From contig JACKJC010000002.1 in NCBI GenBank assembly GCA_020638195.1, forward strand, positions 744,001 through 808,000: a stretch of 64,000 nucleotides of DNA. Direction: 5' to 3'. Positions 1-8,297 of the stretch are shown one piece after another. The DNA comes from Methylobacteriaceae bacterium. GTDB lineage: Bacteria > Pseudomonadota > Alphaproteobacteria > Rhizobiales > Beijerinckiaceae. Position 1 is the stretch's first letter; every line of letters starts with the position of its first letter. The notes under the pieces were generated by a model, which was not told the origin of the DNA, did no database searches, and saw nothing but the letters and a program-made list of their open reading frames with translations. The translations under genes were made by a program, and so were the position numbers.

Positions 1-1
1 A

Positions 2-223
2 AAGCGCTGGCTCGCCGCACTCATTGCACTGGCCGCCTTCGTCGTCGCGCATCTGCCGTTCTGGGGCTTGGGCGCGGTCGCGACGCCGATCGTCGGCGGT
101 GGTTTCTTCACGCTCGTCTATCTCTGGCGGCGCGACCTGATTGCGTGCATGGTCGCGCATCTCGTGGTCGATTCCGTCGGCCTTTTGATAGCGCCGGCGC
201 TGGGGATCACCTCGTCGGCATGA
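2..223 (+). CDS. CPBP-type intramembrane metalloprotease, C-terminal fragment (cut by window edge)
   Basis: The reading frame is open from the left edge and ends at a TGA, giving 73 residues. It encodes a hydrophobic segment with FVVAHLPFWG, a loop with a second hydrophobic stretch, then CMVAHLVVDSVGLL. Paired histidines within membrane helices followed by an H-x-x-x-D pattern are typical of the end of CPBP (CAAX protease and bacteriocin-processing, Abi) proteins, which are membrane-embedded metalloproteases. The N-terminal glutamate motif lies outside the window, so activity cannot be judged. The stop lies 11 bases before the next gene, so the two are probably co-transcribed. Assignment rests on motif spacing only. 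Confidence 0.6.
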   Translation, partial: KRWLAALIALAAFVVAHLPFWGLGAVATPIVGGGFFTLVYLWRRDLIACMVAHLVVDSVGLLIAPALGITSSA

Positions 224-233
224 CGGGGGGAGA

Positions 234-1034
234 ATGGGGACGTCGCTCGCGCCTTACGAGAAGGTCTCCTTCTCGGCCTGCGGTTTCACGCACGACGTCT
301 ACAAGCGCGGCGCGGGTCCCGCGGTCGTCGTCATCCACGAAATTCCCGGTCTGCATCCGCTCGTGATCCGCTTCGCCGACCGCGTCGCGGAAGCGGGCAT
401 GAGAGTCTATCTGCCGAGCCTGTTCGGCGAGCCCGAGCGGCCGGTGACGTCAGGCTATGTCATGAAATCGCTGGCGCAGGCGACTTTCTGCATGCGGCGT
501 TCGTTTTCGGTCTGGGCGACGGATCGATCGAGCCCGGTCGTCGATTTCCTGCGCGCGCTGGCGAAGAAGGCGCATGAGGAATGCGGCGGGCCGGGCGTCG
601 GCGCGCTCGGCATGTGCCTGACCGGCGGCTTCGCGCTGGCGATGATGACGGAGCCCTCGGTCATCGCGCCCGTTTTGTCGCAACCCTCGCTGCCGTTCAC
701 GTTGACGGCTTCCCGCCGCCGCGCGATCGATGCCTCGCCGGACGAGATTTCCTGCGCGCGCCAGCGTTTCAAGAACGAGGGCCTGTCGATGATCGGCCTG
801 CGCTTCAAGGGCGATCCGCATGTCGGCGACGCCCGTTTCGCGCGCTATGCCCGCGAATTCGGCGAAGCTTTCGAGGCGATCGAGATCGACGATCTCGCGA
901 CCAATCCGGAGGCCACGACTTACCCGCATTCGGTGCTGACCGTGCATTTGAACGACGCGGACCCGGAAGGCCCGACCAAACAGGCGGAAGCGCGGGTGAT
1001 CGCGTTTTTCCGGGAGCGGCTGCAGGCGGGCTGA
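234..1034 (+). CDS. Dienelactone hydrolase family protein
   Basis: A 266-residue cytoplasmic alpha/beta hydrolase, close to the usual DLH length. HEIPGL at about residues 35-40 carries the Glu36 seen in classical dienelactone hydrolases. GMCLTGG at 126-132 places Cys128 as the nucleophile, so the enzyme is cysteine-type and not serine-type. A histidine near residue 230 (in the YPHSVLTVHL stretch) can complete the triad. The ATG follows a purine-rich GGGGGGAGA. Family members cleave dienelactones in catechol degradation, but many homologues have other or unknown ester substrates, and no other catechol genes are visible nearby. Substrate is therefore unassigned. Confidence 0.85.
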   Translation: MGTSLAPYEKVSFSACGFTHDVYKRGAGPAVVVIHEIPGLHPLVIRFADRVAEAGMRVYLPSLFGEPERPVTSGYVMKSLAQATFCMRRSFSVWATDRSSPVVDFLRALAKKAHEECGGPGVGALGMCLTGGFALAMMTEPSVIAPVLSQPSLPFTLTASRRRAIDASPDEISCARQRFKNEGLSMIGLRFKGDPHVGDARFARYAREFGEAFEAIEIDDLATNPEATTYPHSVLTVHLNDADPEGPTKQAEARVIAFFRERLQAG

Positions 1035-1131
1035 CGCGGGTTTGCGCTGCAAAAGCCGCAAATGCTATAGGGCGCGCAACCAATTCTCCGTCCCGCTCTT
1101 TGCGAGCGAGGACGCCAGTCCGGAGCCTCAA

Positions 1132-1419
1132 ATGTCGGTCGATCAGGCCACCGTCCGCCGCATCGCGCATCTCGCGCGCGTTGCGGTCGAGGACAAGGAA
1201 GTCGAGCATCTGCAGGGCGAGATCAACGCCATTCTGTCCTTCGTCGAGGCGCTCTCCGCGGTCGACGTCGAGGGCGTGGAGCCGATGACCTCGGTGCTGC
1301 CGATGCATCTGCGCATGCGCCAGGACGAGGTGACCGACGGATTCATCGCTGCCGATGTCGTGGCGAACGCGCCCGAGCGCGAAGACAGTTTCTTCGTCGT
1401 GCCGAAGGTGGTGGAGTAA
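1132..1419 (+). CDS. gatC: Aspartyl/glutamyl-tRNA amidotransferase subunit C
   Basis: A 95-residue protein beginning MSVDQATVRRIAHLARV, the standard GatC start, and ending with the EDSFFVVPKVVE tail that packs on GatA. GatC is the small subunit that stabilises the GatCAB complex, which converts Glu-tRNA(Gln) and Asp-tRNA(Asn) to the correct amides. The frame is open for 30 more codons upstream, but only this ATG has family-like sequence after it and a GGAG about 9 bases before it. The gatA start follows after 3 bases, so the two are translationally linked. gatB lies 3 kb downstream, after unrelated genes. Confidence 0.95.
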   Translation: MSVDQATVRRIAHLARVAVEDKEVEHLQGEINAILSFVEALSAVDVEGVEPMTSVLPMHLRMRQDEVTDGFIAADVVANAPEREDSFFVVPKVVE

Positions 1420-1422
1420 GCG

Positions 1423-2904
1423 ATGACCGAACTCACCCGTCTTTCGCTCGCCGCCGCGCGCGACGGCCTCAACGCCAAGAAGTTCACCGCGACCGAACTC
1501 ACCCGCGCGCATGTCGATGCGGTCGAGAAAGCGCGCGCGCTCAACGCCTATCTGAAAGAGACGCCGGAGAAGGCGCTCGCCGCCGCCGCCGAGAGCGATG
1601 CGCGTCTGGCCAAGGGCGAGGCGCGACCGCTGGAAGGCCTGCCGCTCGGCATCAAGGATCTCTATTGCACCAATGGCGTCGAGACGACGGCGGCGAGCCG
1701 CATTCTCGAAGGCTTCAAACCGCATTACGAATCCACCGTCACCAGCCAGTTGTGGCGCGACGGCGCCGTCATGCTCGGCAAGCTCAATCTCGACGAATTC
1801 GCAATGGGCTCTTCGAACGAGACGAGCGCCTATGGTCCGGTCGTGTCGCCGTGGCGCCGTAAAGGCAGCGACGCGAAGATCGTGCCCGGCGGTTCCTCGG
1901 GCGGCTCGGCTGCGGCCGTCGCGGCGCATCTATGCCTTGCCGCGACCGCGACCGACACGGGCGGATCGATCCGTCAGCCCGCCGCCTTTACTGGCACGGT
2001 CGGCATCAAGCCGACCTATGGCCGCTGCTCGCGCTGGGGCATCGTTGCCTTCGCCTCCTCGCTCGATCAGGCAGGGCCCATTGCGCGCGACGTGCGCGAC
2101 ACGGCGATCATGCTGCGCTCGATGGCGGGCTTCGACCCCAAGGATTCGACCTCGGTCGATCGCCCCGTGCCCGATTACGAAGCCGCCGTCGGCGCCTCGG
2201 TGAAGGGCAAGAAGATAGGCATTCCGAAAGAATATCGCCTCGATGGCATGTCCCAGGAAATCGACGCGCTGTGGATGAAAGGCGTCGAATGGCTGAAGGC
2301 GGCGGGCGCCGAGATCGTCGACATCTCGCTGCCGCACACGCATCACGCGCTGCCCGCTTATTATATTGTCGCGCCAGCCGAGGCCTCGTCCAATCTCGCC
2401 CGCTACGACGGCGTGCGCTATGGCCTGCGCAAGCCGGGCAAAGACATTGTGGCGATGTACGAGAATACGCGCGCGGCAGGATTCGGCGCGGAGGTGCGGC
2501 GGCGCATCATGATCGGCGCCTATGTTCTGTCGGCGGGCTATTACGACGCCTACTACGTTCGTGCGCAAAAGATCCGGACGCTGATCCGTCGCGATTTCGA
2601 GGCGGCGTTCCATGCGGGCGTCGATGCGATCCTGACGCCGGCGACGCCGTCGACGGCCTTCGGCATCGGCGAGAAGGGTTCTGCCGATCCGGTCGAAATG
2701 TATCTCAACGACGTCTTCACGGTGACGGTGAACATGGCGGGCCTGCCGGGCCTCGTCGTGCCGGGCGGTCTTGCTTCGGATGGCCTGCCGCTCGGCCTGC
2801 AGCTGATCGGCCGCCCGTTCGAGGAAGAGACTTTGTTCTCGCTCGGCAGCGCGATCGAGCAGGCGGCGCCGAAGATCGAGCTGCCTCAGGACTGGTGGGC
2901 ATAA
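1423..2904 (+). CDS. gatA: Aspartyl/glutamyl-tRNA amidotransferase subunit A
   Basis: A 493-residue amidase-signature enzyme. Lys78 in GLPLGIKDLYC, the GGSSGGSAAAVAA stretch and the serine in DTGGSIRQPAAF form the Ser-cisSer-Lys catalytic set. The C-terminal MYLNDVFTVTVNMAGLPG is typical of GatA and not of general amidases. GatA releases ammonia from glutamine and channels it to GatB for tRNA-dependent transamidation. It is encoded directly after gatC. Its stop codon overlaps the ATG of a small membrane protein by one base. Confidence 0.97.
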   Translation: MTELTRLSLAAARDGLNAKKFTATELTRAHVDAVEKARALNAYLKETPEKALAAAAESDARLAKGEARPLEGLPLGIKDLYCTNGVETTAASRILEGFKPHYESTVTSQLWRDGAVMLGKLNLDEFAMGSSNETSAYGPVVSPWRRKGSDAKIVPGGSSGGSAAAVAAHLCLAATATDTGGSIRQPAAFTGTVGIKPTYGRCSRWGIVAFASSLDQAGPIARDVRDTAIMLRSMAGFDPKDSTSVDRPVPDYEAAVGASVKGKKIGIPKEYRLDGMSQEIDALWMKGVEWLKAAGAEIVDISLPHTHHALPAYYIVAPAEASSNLARYDGVRYGLRKPGKDIVAMYENTRAAGFGAEVRRRIMIGAYVLSAGYYDAYYVRAQKIRTLIRRDFEAAFHAGVDAILTPATPSTAFGIGEKGSADPVEMYLNDVFTVTVNMAGLPGLVVPGGLASDGLPLGLQLIGRPFEEETLFSLGSAIEQAAPKIELPQDWWA

Positions 2905-3113
2905 TGCCGTTCGCGAGAGCCGTGCTCGCAGCCTGCGCCGCGGTTCTCGGGTTCATCTTCTACGCAATCGCCGGACTTCTGGTCGTCCTTGCCGTTGCGA
3001 ACGCTTTTCGCGCGGACGGGCAGGGCGCGCCGGCGACGACGACGCTGGCGCTGGTCCTGGGCGCGGTGATCGTCGGTTTTGCGTGCCGCTTCATCGCGCG
3101 CAGGATCGTCTGA
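2904..3113 (+). CDS. Small two-helix membrane protein of unknown function
   Basis: A 69-residue frame whose ATG shares its first base with the gatA stop (TAATG), an arrangement that favours translational coupling. It contains two hydrophobic segments, at about residues 5-30 and 45-62, separated by a short hydrophilic loop, and ends in a basic CRFIARRIV tail. I do not recognise a family. The last 23 bases overlap the end of the CHAD gene on the other strand. It could be a real coupled membrane protein or a chance frame in GC-rich DNA; the precise junction and hydrophobicity favour a real gene. Confidence 0.5.
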   Translation: MPFARAVLAACAAVLGFIFYAIAGLLVVLAVANAFRADGQGAPATTTLALVLGAVIVGFACRFIARRIV

Positions 3114-3933
3114 GCTTCTTCATCCATTTCGACGGCTTGTCGTCGAGCAGGCGCGCCGCCTGTTCGAAAGCGCGTTCGGACAGGCGCGCGCATCGTGCCG
3201 CGCTCACCTTTTCGAGGCGACGCAGCGCCGCACGTTCGTCGTGCACGCCATCGCCGCCAGCGACATGGGTCAAGAGATCGTCGAGGTCGTTGATCTCGCC
3301 GAGATGCTTGCGCAGGCGATCGGCGTCGCGGCGCGTGCGCTCCATGTCCGGGGCATAGCGCGCGAGAAAGTCGGCGGCATATTCGAAGTCGACGACCGCC
3401 GTACGCCAGCGGTGGAGGGCCGCTCGATCGCCGTTGCGCGCAGTCTTCGCGCGCTTGCGCATGCGCCGATAGGTCTCGCCGGCGGCCGCGATGATATCGT
3501 CGAGATCGCCCGTCGCCTCGCACAGGCTCCAGTCGCGTATGAGCGCCGCGAGTTCTTCCCGCAGCGCTGCATGGTCCGCCTTCGGGCAATCGGCGCAAGG
3601 CCGGTTGCGCGAAAGGCGTGCGAGCGTCTCGCGGGCGTCGCCCAGTTTCGGCGCCAATGTCGCCAGCGTCGCCGCGCGAACGTCGGCTTCGCGCGCGGCG
3701 CCGAGCGCGCGCCGCATGCGGCGCACCGAACGGCGGGTGTTGTCGGCGAGGGCCGCGAGTTCCGGCGGCGCCAACCGGGAGAGTGATCGCGCGCGCTTGG
3801 CGGCGCGGCGCGCGCGATGCACGTCGATTGCGGCAATCTCATCGCCGGCGAGACGCGTTTCGATCTCACGCAGAGCGTCGATGATCGCCTGCCGCAGGGC
3901 CTCGCCGGCCGAAAGTGTCTGGTGCTCGTTCAT
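3091..3933 (-). CDS. CHAD domain-containing protein
   Basis: A 280-residue, highly charged, all-helical protein. The pattern DVHRARRAAKRARSLSRL near residue 40, RMRRALGAAREADV near 72, LHRWRTAVVDFEYAADFL near 172 and the LGEINDLDDLLTHV segment match the CHAD domain (conserved histidine alpha-helical domain). Conserved histidines and basic residues line a surface that in studied members binds polyphosphate. No CYTH triphosphatase domain is fused to it, unlike many CHAD proteins. It is transcribed towards gatA and overlaps the preceding small gene tail to tail. A role at polyphosphate granules is inferred from the family only. Confidence 0.85.
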   Translation of the reverse strand: MNEHQTLSAGEALRQAIIDALREIETRLAGDEIAAIDVHRARRAAKRARSLSRLAPPELAALADNTRRSVRRMRRALGAAREADVRAATLATLAPKLGDARETLARLSRNRPCADCPKADHAALREELAALIRDWSLCEATGDLDDIIAAAGETYRRMRKRAKTARNGDRAALHRWRTAVVDFEYAADFLARYAPDMERTRRDADRLRKHLGEINDLDDLLTHVAGGDGVHDERAALRRLEKVSAARCARLSERAFEQAARLLDDKPSKWMKKLRRSCAR

Positions 3934-4023
3934 TCACGCAACGCGAGCGCGCAGGGAGGGCGCGGCTAGAAAAGGCGGATATGCAGCTGTCACAGTCAAC
4001 CCGGCCTGACCAGCGCGTGGACG

Positions 4024-4365
4024 ATGTTTCCTCAATTAACATTGGCGAGAGTTCAAGCAGATCAGCAAGTATGGCGTGATGTCGGGCGGTTGAGGGTGAT
4101 CCGCGACGAGCCTTTCGTGGTCTTCGTCATCGGCATGCGGATCAACCGGTTCTGGAAGGCGCATCGCTGGGCGCCTGTGGCCGCCGCCATGCCGCGCATG
4201 ATCCGCGAACTCTCGAGGCAGCCGGACCTCGGCTGCCTCGGCGCGCAAATGTGGTTCTCGCGCACGATCGCGATGCTCCAGCGCTCGAGCAGCGTCGTGC
4301 CGCTCCTGCCCGCCGCCGGAGCGCGGGCGGGCGCGGAAGGGCGCATGAAATCAAACGCCGCGTGA
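4024..4365 (+). pseudogene. DUF4188 family (monooxygenase-like) gene, C-terminally truncated
   Basis: The first 90 residues match the DUF4188 pattern: FVVFVIGMRINRFWKAHRW, then VAAAMPRMIRELSRQPDLG, then a segment around GAQMWFSRTIAML. Family members then continue with a Trp-rich dimerisation part of roughly 50 residues (a WRSFEHL-like motif). Here the frame instead runs into a low-complexity alanine/serine/arginine tail and stops after 113 residues. I searched the other frames up to 4,430 and found no tryptophan-bearing continuation, so the missing end looks deleted and not merely frameshifted. The gene stands alone between CHAD and gatB. A shortened functional protein is possible but unlikely. 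Confidence 0.5.
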
Positions 4366-4438
4366 AGCTGTCGCTTCGCGGCAAAAGGCGCTAAAAGACC
4401 GGCAAATTCCGCCAGACCTTTCGAACGCCGAGGACGCG

Positions 4439-5926
4439 ATGAGCGCGCATGCCAAACCTTCCAAGCTGATCAAGGGCGCCACGGGCGACTGGGAAATCGT
4501 CGTCGGCATGGAAATTCACGCACAGGTTTCCTCCAGGTCGAAACTGTTTTCCGGCGCCTCGACGGAGTTCGGCGGCGATCCGAACTCGCATGTCTCGCTG
4601 GTGGACGCCGCGATGCCGGGCATGCTGCCCGTCATCAACGAGGAATGCGTCAAGCAGGCGGTGCGCACCGGGCTCGGCCTGAAGGCGCAGATCAACAATC
4701 GCTCGGTGTTCGACCGGAAGAACTATTTCTATCCCGATCTGCCGCAGGGCTATCAGATCTCGCAGTACAAGAACCCGATCGTCGGCGAGGGCGAAGTCAT
4801 CGTCGACGTCACGCCGACCGAGCAGATCACGGTCGGCATTGAGCGGTTGCATCTCGAACAGGACGCCGGCAAATCGCTGCACGACCAGTCGCCGGATTCG
4901 AGCTTCGTCGATCTCAACCGCTCCGGCGTCGCGTTGATGGAGATCGTCTCCAAGCCCGACATCCGCTCGGCGGAGGAAGCGCGCGCCTACGTGACGAAGC
5001 TGCGCACCATCCTGCGCTACCTCGGCACGTGCGACGGCAATATGGAGCAGGGCTCGCTGCGCGCCGACGTCAACGTCTCGGTGCGCCGTCCCGGCGAGCC
5101 CTTCGGCACACGCTGCGAAATCAAGAACGTAAACTCGATCCGTTTCATCGGCCAGGCGGTCGACGTGGAAGCGCGCCGCCAGATCGGCATTCTCGAGGAC
5201 GGCGGTTCGATCGACCAGGAGACGCGTCTGTTCGATCCCGGCCGCGGCGAGACGCGCGCGATGCGCTCCAAGGAGGAAGCGCACGACTATCGCTACTTCC
5301 CCGATCCCGATCTGCTGCCGCTGGAATTCAGCCAGGCCTTCGTCGACGAACTCGCCGCCGGTCTGCCGGAACTGCCGGACGCGAAGAAGTCGCGCTTCAT
5401 GCGCGACTATGGTCTGCCTTCGTACGACGCGGGTGTGCTCGTCTCAGACCGCGACGTTGCGGACTATTACGAGGCCTGCGTGACCGACGGCGGCAAGAAG
5501 CGCGACGCCAAGGTCGTCGCCAACTGGGTGATGGGCGACATAGCCGCAGCCGCCAACGCGTCGGGCTTCAGCGTCGCGCAAACGCACGTCACGCCCGCGC
5601 ATGTCGCCGAACTCGTCGACCTGCTGGCCGAGAACGTCATCTCCGGAAAGATCGCGAAGGACGTTCTCGCTTTGATGTTCGGCGAGGAGCGCGATGCGAG
5701 CCCGCGCGCGATCGTCGAACGTCGTGGCCTCAAGCAGGTGACCGATACGGGCGCGATCGAAAGGGAAGTCGACAAGATCATCGCCGCCAATCCCGACAAG
5801 GTCGAACAGGCGAAGGCGAAGCCCACCATGCTCGGCTGGTTCGTCGGGCAGGTGATGAAGTCGACCGGCGGGAAAGCGAATCCGCAGGCCGTGAACGAGC
5901 TACTGAAGAGCAAGCTCGGGCTCTGA
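4439..5926 (+). CDS. gatB: Aspartyl/glutamyl-tRNA amidotransferase subunit B
   Basis: A 495-residue protein with the full GatB layout. The catalytic cradle opens with VVGMEIHAQVSSRSKLFSG near residue 21. It continues with DRKNYFYPDLPQGYQISQ, the SLRADVNVSVRRPG metal and tRNA region, and SKEEAHDYRYFPDPDLLPL. The C-terminal helical and YqeY-like tail ends with GWFVGQVMKSTGGKANPQ. GatB phosphorylates the tRNA-bound glutamate or aspartate and joins it to ammonia delivered by GatA. Length is normal and no key motif is missing. It is separated from gatCA by three genes, so it needs its own promoter. Confidence 0.97.
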   Translation: MSAHAKPSKLIKGATGDWEIVVGMEIHAQVSSRSKLFSGASTEFGGDPNSHVSLVDAAMPGMLPVINEECVKQAVRTGLGLKAQINNRSVFDRKNYFYPDLPQGYQISQYKNPIVGEGEVIVDVTPTEQITVGIERLHLEQDAGKSLHDQSPDSSFVDLNRSGVALMEIVSKPDIRSAEEARAYVTKLRTILRYLGTCDGNMEQGSLRADVNVSVRRPGEPFGTRCEIKNVNSIRFIGQAVDVEARRQIGILEDGGSIDQETRLFDPGRGETRAMRSKEEAHDYRYFPDPDLLPLEFSQAFVDELAAGLPELPDAKKSRFMRDYGLPSYDAGVLVSDRDVADYYEACVTDGGKKRDAKVVANWVMGDIAAAANASGFSVAQTHVTPAHVAELVDLLAENVISGKIAKDVLALMFGEERDASPRAIVERRGLKQVTDTGAIEREVDKIIAANPDKVEQAKAKPTMLGWFVGQVMKSTGGKANPQAVNELLKSKLGL

Positions 5927-5939
5927 ACGCGAGCTCACT

Positions 5940-5978
5940 CGCGCGAATCGAGTCGGAACGATTCCGCCGATTCGCGCG
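5940..5978. repeat. Nested inverted repeat just downstream of gatB
   Basis: The arms CGCGCGAATCG (5,940-5,950) and CGATTCGCGCG (5,968-5,978) are perfect 11-base complements. The enclosed loop contains a second short inverted repeat, CGGAA...TTCCG. It starts 13 bases after the gatB stop and could act as a transcription terminator, but no run of T follows it. Termination is therefore only a suggestion. Confidence 0.6.
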
Positions 5979-5984
5979 ATTCGA

Positions 5985-6019
5985 TCCTTCGACGTCGCAT
6001 TTCGATGACGTGCGAAGGA
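5985..6019. repeat. Second imperfect inverted repeat after gatB
   Basis: TCCTTCGACGTC (5,985-5,996) pairs with GACGTGCGAAGGA (6,007-6,019) with one bulged base. A TAAAAAA run follows on the plus strand, which read on the minus strand would be a T-run before the hairpin and so does not form a standard terminator for gatB. Role unknown. Confidence 0.45.
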
Positions 6020-6577
6020 TAAAAAACGCGCTTCGCACAAAATTATTTTCGTGCGTGTCGCCGCATTCGACGACGCTTGCTCTTGCATGTCGCGCACGAT
6101 GTCGGGAGGCGACGTCGCCCCGCGTCCGCGCGCAGTCGTGTTGGCGTCGAGAGCAGTACGGCGCGTGCAATCGAAGCAGCTTGCGGACGTCGCGGGCATT
6201 CATGAAAGCGGCGTCGCACGATCTCGTCGCGAGCTTAGAGAAACAAGGATAATTCGAGCAATTCGGTTTACCTGTTCGATGCGTATGCGCACGTCGACTT
6301 CGATGTCTCGAAGAGGTCAAACGATGTTGGCAATGCTCGTCGAACAGCGTTCGAGAAATGTCGCGCGCATCGTCTTTCGAAGGCGCTCGCGGGCGTTGCG
6401 AACGACATCGAAAGTCGAGTCCTTGCATGTCGTAGATGCGTTTGGCGCCTCGTTCGAGCGCGGTTTGCTTGCGTCTCCGCGCTACGCCACTTGCACGAGT
6501 AGTTAACCACGCTACGCTAATCAGGCCTCTTGCCGGCTCGCGAATTAACGCCGGCGAACTCGATAAGGGGACACAAG

Positions 6578-6883
6578 ATGGCGAAAGCAACGACCAAGCG
6601 TAAGCCGGCCGCTAAAAAGGCCGCCAAGAAGGGTGCGCGTAAGACTGCTGCCAAGAAGTCTGCCAAGAAGGCGGTGAAGAAGTCCGCCAAGAAGGCCGTC
6701 AAGAAGGGCGCCAAGAAGAGCGTGAAGAAGGTCGCCAAGAAGTCCGTCAAGAAGGCGGTCAAGAAGGGCGCCAAGAAGGCTGTCAAGAAGGGCGCCAAGA
6801 AGGCCGCCAAGAAGGCTGCCAAGAAGCCGGCTCGCAAGGCCGTCAAGAAGGCCGCTGCTCCGACTCCGTCCGAGTCGGCCTGA
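6578..6883 (+). CDS. Lysine-rich histone H1-like DNA-binding protein
   Basis: A 101-residue protein made almost wholly of Lys, Ala, Val and Gly in repeats such as KKAVKKGAKK, AKKSVKKVAKK and AKKAAKKPARK, with a short non-basic tail APTPSESA. This is the composition of the eukaryotic H1 tail and of bacterial H1-like proteins (Hc1, AlgP and rhizobial relatives), which bind DNA non-specifically and compact the nucleoid. The ATG is preferred because a TAAGGGG lies about 9 bases before it. The gene itself is a tandem DNA repeat of a 12- to 30-base unit, so its length is prone to change by slippage. No folded domain is visible. Confidence 0.85.
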   Translation: MAKATTKRKPAAKKAAKKGARKTAAKKSAKKAVKKSAKKAVKKGAKKSVKKVAKKSVKKAVKKGAKKAVKKGAKKAAKKAAKKPARKAVKKAAAPTPSESA

Positions 6884-7186
6884 AGCAAGTCGAACAGGGC
6901 GCCATCCCTGCGGCTGGACCGATCGTCCAGCCGCAGTGCGAGGCGCCTGCTTCGGTCGCGGATTCATCCGACGATCGAGACCTCGTGTCCTCTTGGTCGA
7001 ACCGATCAGGAGGACATTTGCTTTTGTGATTGCGTTTCGCGGTTTCTCGTCGCGCCTCAAAGAACCGTTTGAGTGCGAGACCGCCCGCCGCTTCTTTTTC
7101 GCTGATCACGAGTCGTCGATCTGGCGCCTTTAATCAACCAGCGCTGATCGCGGTGTGCGAAACGCTCCGAGGCGCCGACGTCGCGT
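6884..7186. other. Gene-free gap after the H1-like gene
   Basis: Apart from the inverted repeat at 6,908-6,936 I see no gene or clear site. The gap separates two convergent genes, so it needs to hold transcription ends for both strands. Confidence 0.5.
6908..6936 (+). terminator. Strong hairpin, probable terminator of the H1-like gene
   Basis: CTGCGGCTGGAC (6,908-6,919) and GTCCAGCCGCAG (6,925-6,936) form a perfect 12-base stem with a 5-base CGATC loop, 25 bases after the stop codon. There is no T-run after it, so it may act with Rho or protect the mRNA 3' end. Confidence 0.55.
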
Positions 7187-7567
7187 TCAGCGCGTGAGAC
7201 AGCCTGTCGCGAATGCGCGCCAGCCGATGTCCGTATCCTTGCCCGCCTTTTTCAGCGCTTCCCACTCGCGGCCGCATTCGCTCATCCGTTTCCGGCTCGC
7301 GCTGGGCAGCATCGGCGGATGATCGGGATCGAGCGGCGGCTCCTCGACGGCCTTCGCAGGCGGCGCTTGCGTCGGCGCCGCAGATGGCGCGGCAGACGGG
7401 CTCGGAGGCGCCGCTTGTGGACGAGCGAATTCCGGCGGACGGGGCGGGGGCAGGGGAGCGTGGCGGCCCTGTGCGCCAGCGTTCGAGACGGCGCCAAGCG
7501 TGATCGCCACGACGGCGCAAGCCGCGAGCCACGTGACCGCGAATGGTGGCGACAAATTCAACCGCAT
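7187..7567 (-). CDS. Secreted proline-rich protein with a C-terminal cysteine motif
   Basis: A 126-residue protein. Residues 1-33 look like a signal peptide, with a hydrophobic VTWLAACAVVAITLGAV core and cleavage likely after SNAGA. Residues 35-85 are proline- and alanine-rich with PPPRPPEF-like segments, probably extended and unstructured. The C-terminus has MSECGREWEALKKAG and ends FATGCLTR, with one cysteine in each part. The ECGxxWxxxKxxG pattern is a recurring motif of small periplasmic proteins in Hyphomicrobiales of unknown function. The gene is monocistronic. No partner is evident, and function is not assigned. Confidence 0.65.
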   Translation of the reverse strand: MRLNLSPPFAVTWLAACAVVAITLGAVSNAGAQGRHAPLPPPRPPEFARPQAAPPSPSAAPSAAPTQAPPAKAVEEPPLDPDHPPMLPSASRKRMSECGREWEALKKAGKDTDIGWRAFATGCLTR

Positions 7568-8297
7568 CGTTCCGCCGGGCGCGCTGGCCGTTGCCGGCGC
7601 TCATCCGCTCTGTCCTTGCCATCGATTTGAGCCGCGCGGCAACAGCCGATGATGCGGTGGGTGCCAATGCGCCAAAAAGTGGGCAGCGCGCCAAAATTCA
7701 AGGCGTTGGCGGCAGGTGTTTCCAAGTGTTCGATTTAGACGGATGTCGCATGCAAAATTGTTTCTGGCTTATTTCTACGATTGTGGTGGAACTTGTCTAG
7801 CGTGTGTCTGATTTGGTCAAGTTGGTTGTTTTCTGGCCTATAGCCGTTTGCGCAATAGAAATATTCATCCGCGAGCGCGATGCTGGACATGAGCAAAATC
7901 AGGGATAAAGATATAGATGCGCCTCACGAGTGAGTTCATCTTCCACGGTGACAAGTACAAGTGTAGCATACGTCGAACGACGACTTTCTTGTTGTTGCCG
8001 GTGTCGTGAGCAAGGCGGCGTCGAGGCGGTGGTGTCGAGAATGAAAGGAAACCCGCTGTTTTCCGGGCGTTGAGACCGATTCGAGCTGAAATCCGGTCGC
8101 CCGGGTCGGTCGAAATCAGCGCGTGTAGCGATTTCGTAGCGCCAGGCGGCGGAAAATATCCGGCATAGCTTCCGCTCGCTATAGCAAAACCCAATTCAGT
8201 CGGGGCTTTCTCGCGGCCCGCCGGGCATTCCCGAGCGGCAGGGCTCGCTGCGTCCCGACAGGTGATTCAGGCTGCGTTCTTTGGCTAAGTGTCGAGC
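7568..8297. other. AT-richer gene-free stretch before the recombinase
   Basis: About 730 bases with noticeably more A and T than the flanks (7,700-8,000 especially). The longest open frame (minus strand, 7,865-8,194) has no family-like sequence or ribosome binding site. The base composition, together with the recombinase that follows, suggests decayed acquired DNA. I see no attachment-site repeat that can be supported here. Confidence 0.45.

Larger units (their letters stand above)
5927..6577. other. Gene-free, hairpin-rich stretch between gatB and the H1-like gene
   Basis: No frame here has family-like sequence; the open frames on both strands are arginine-rich and lack ribosome binding sites. 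The stretch has frequent short GTCG, CGAA and TTCG motifs and two inverted repeats next to gatB. AT-rich patches occur near 6,020-6,050 and 6,485-6,570. The promoter of the lysine-rich protein gene must lie in the right half. An untranslated RNA is possible but unproven. Confidence 0.5.

Noticed and set aside
6051..6506. 151-codon frame upstream of the H1-like gene
   Set aside because: Arg/Ser-rich with no motif or ribosome binding site, in a stretch full of inverted repeats.
7865..8194. 109-codon minus-strand frame in the AT-richer gap
   Set aside because: No family-like motif, no ribosome binding site, and its composition does not match neighbouring genes.
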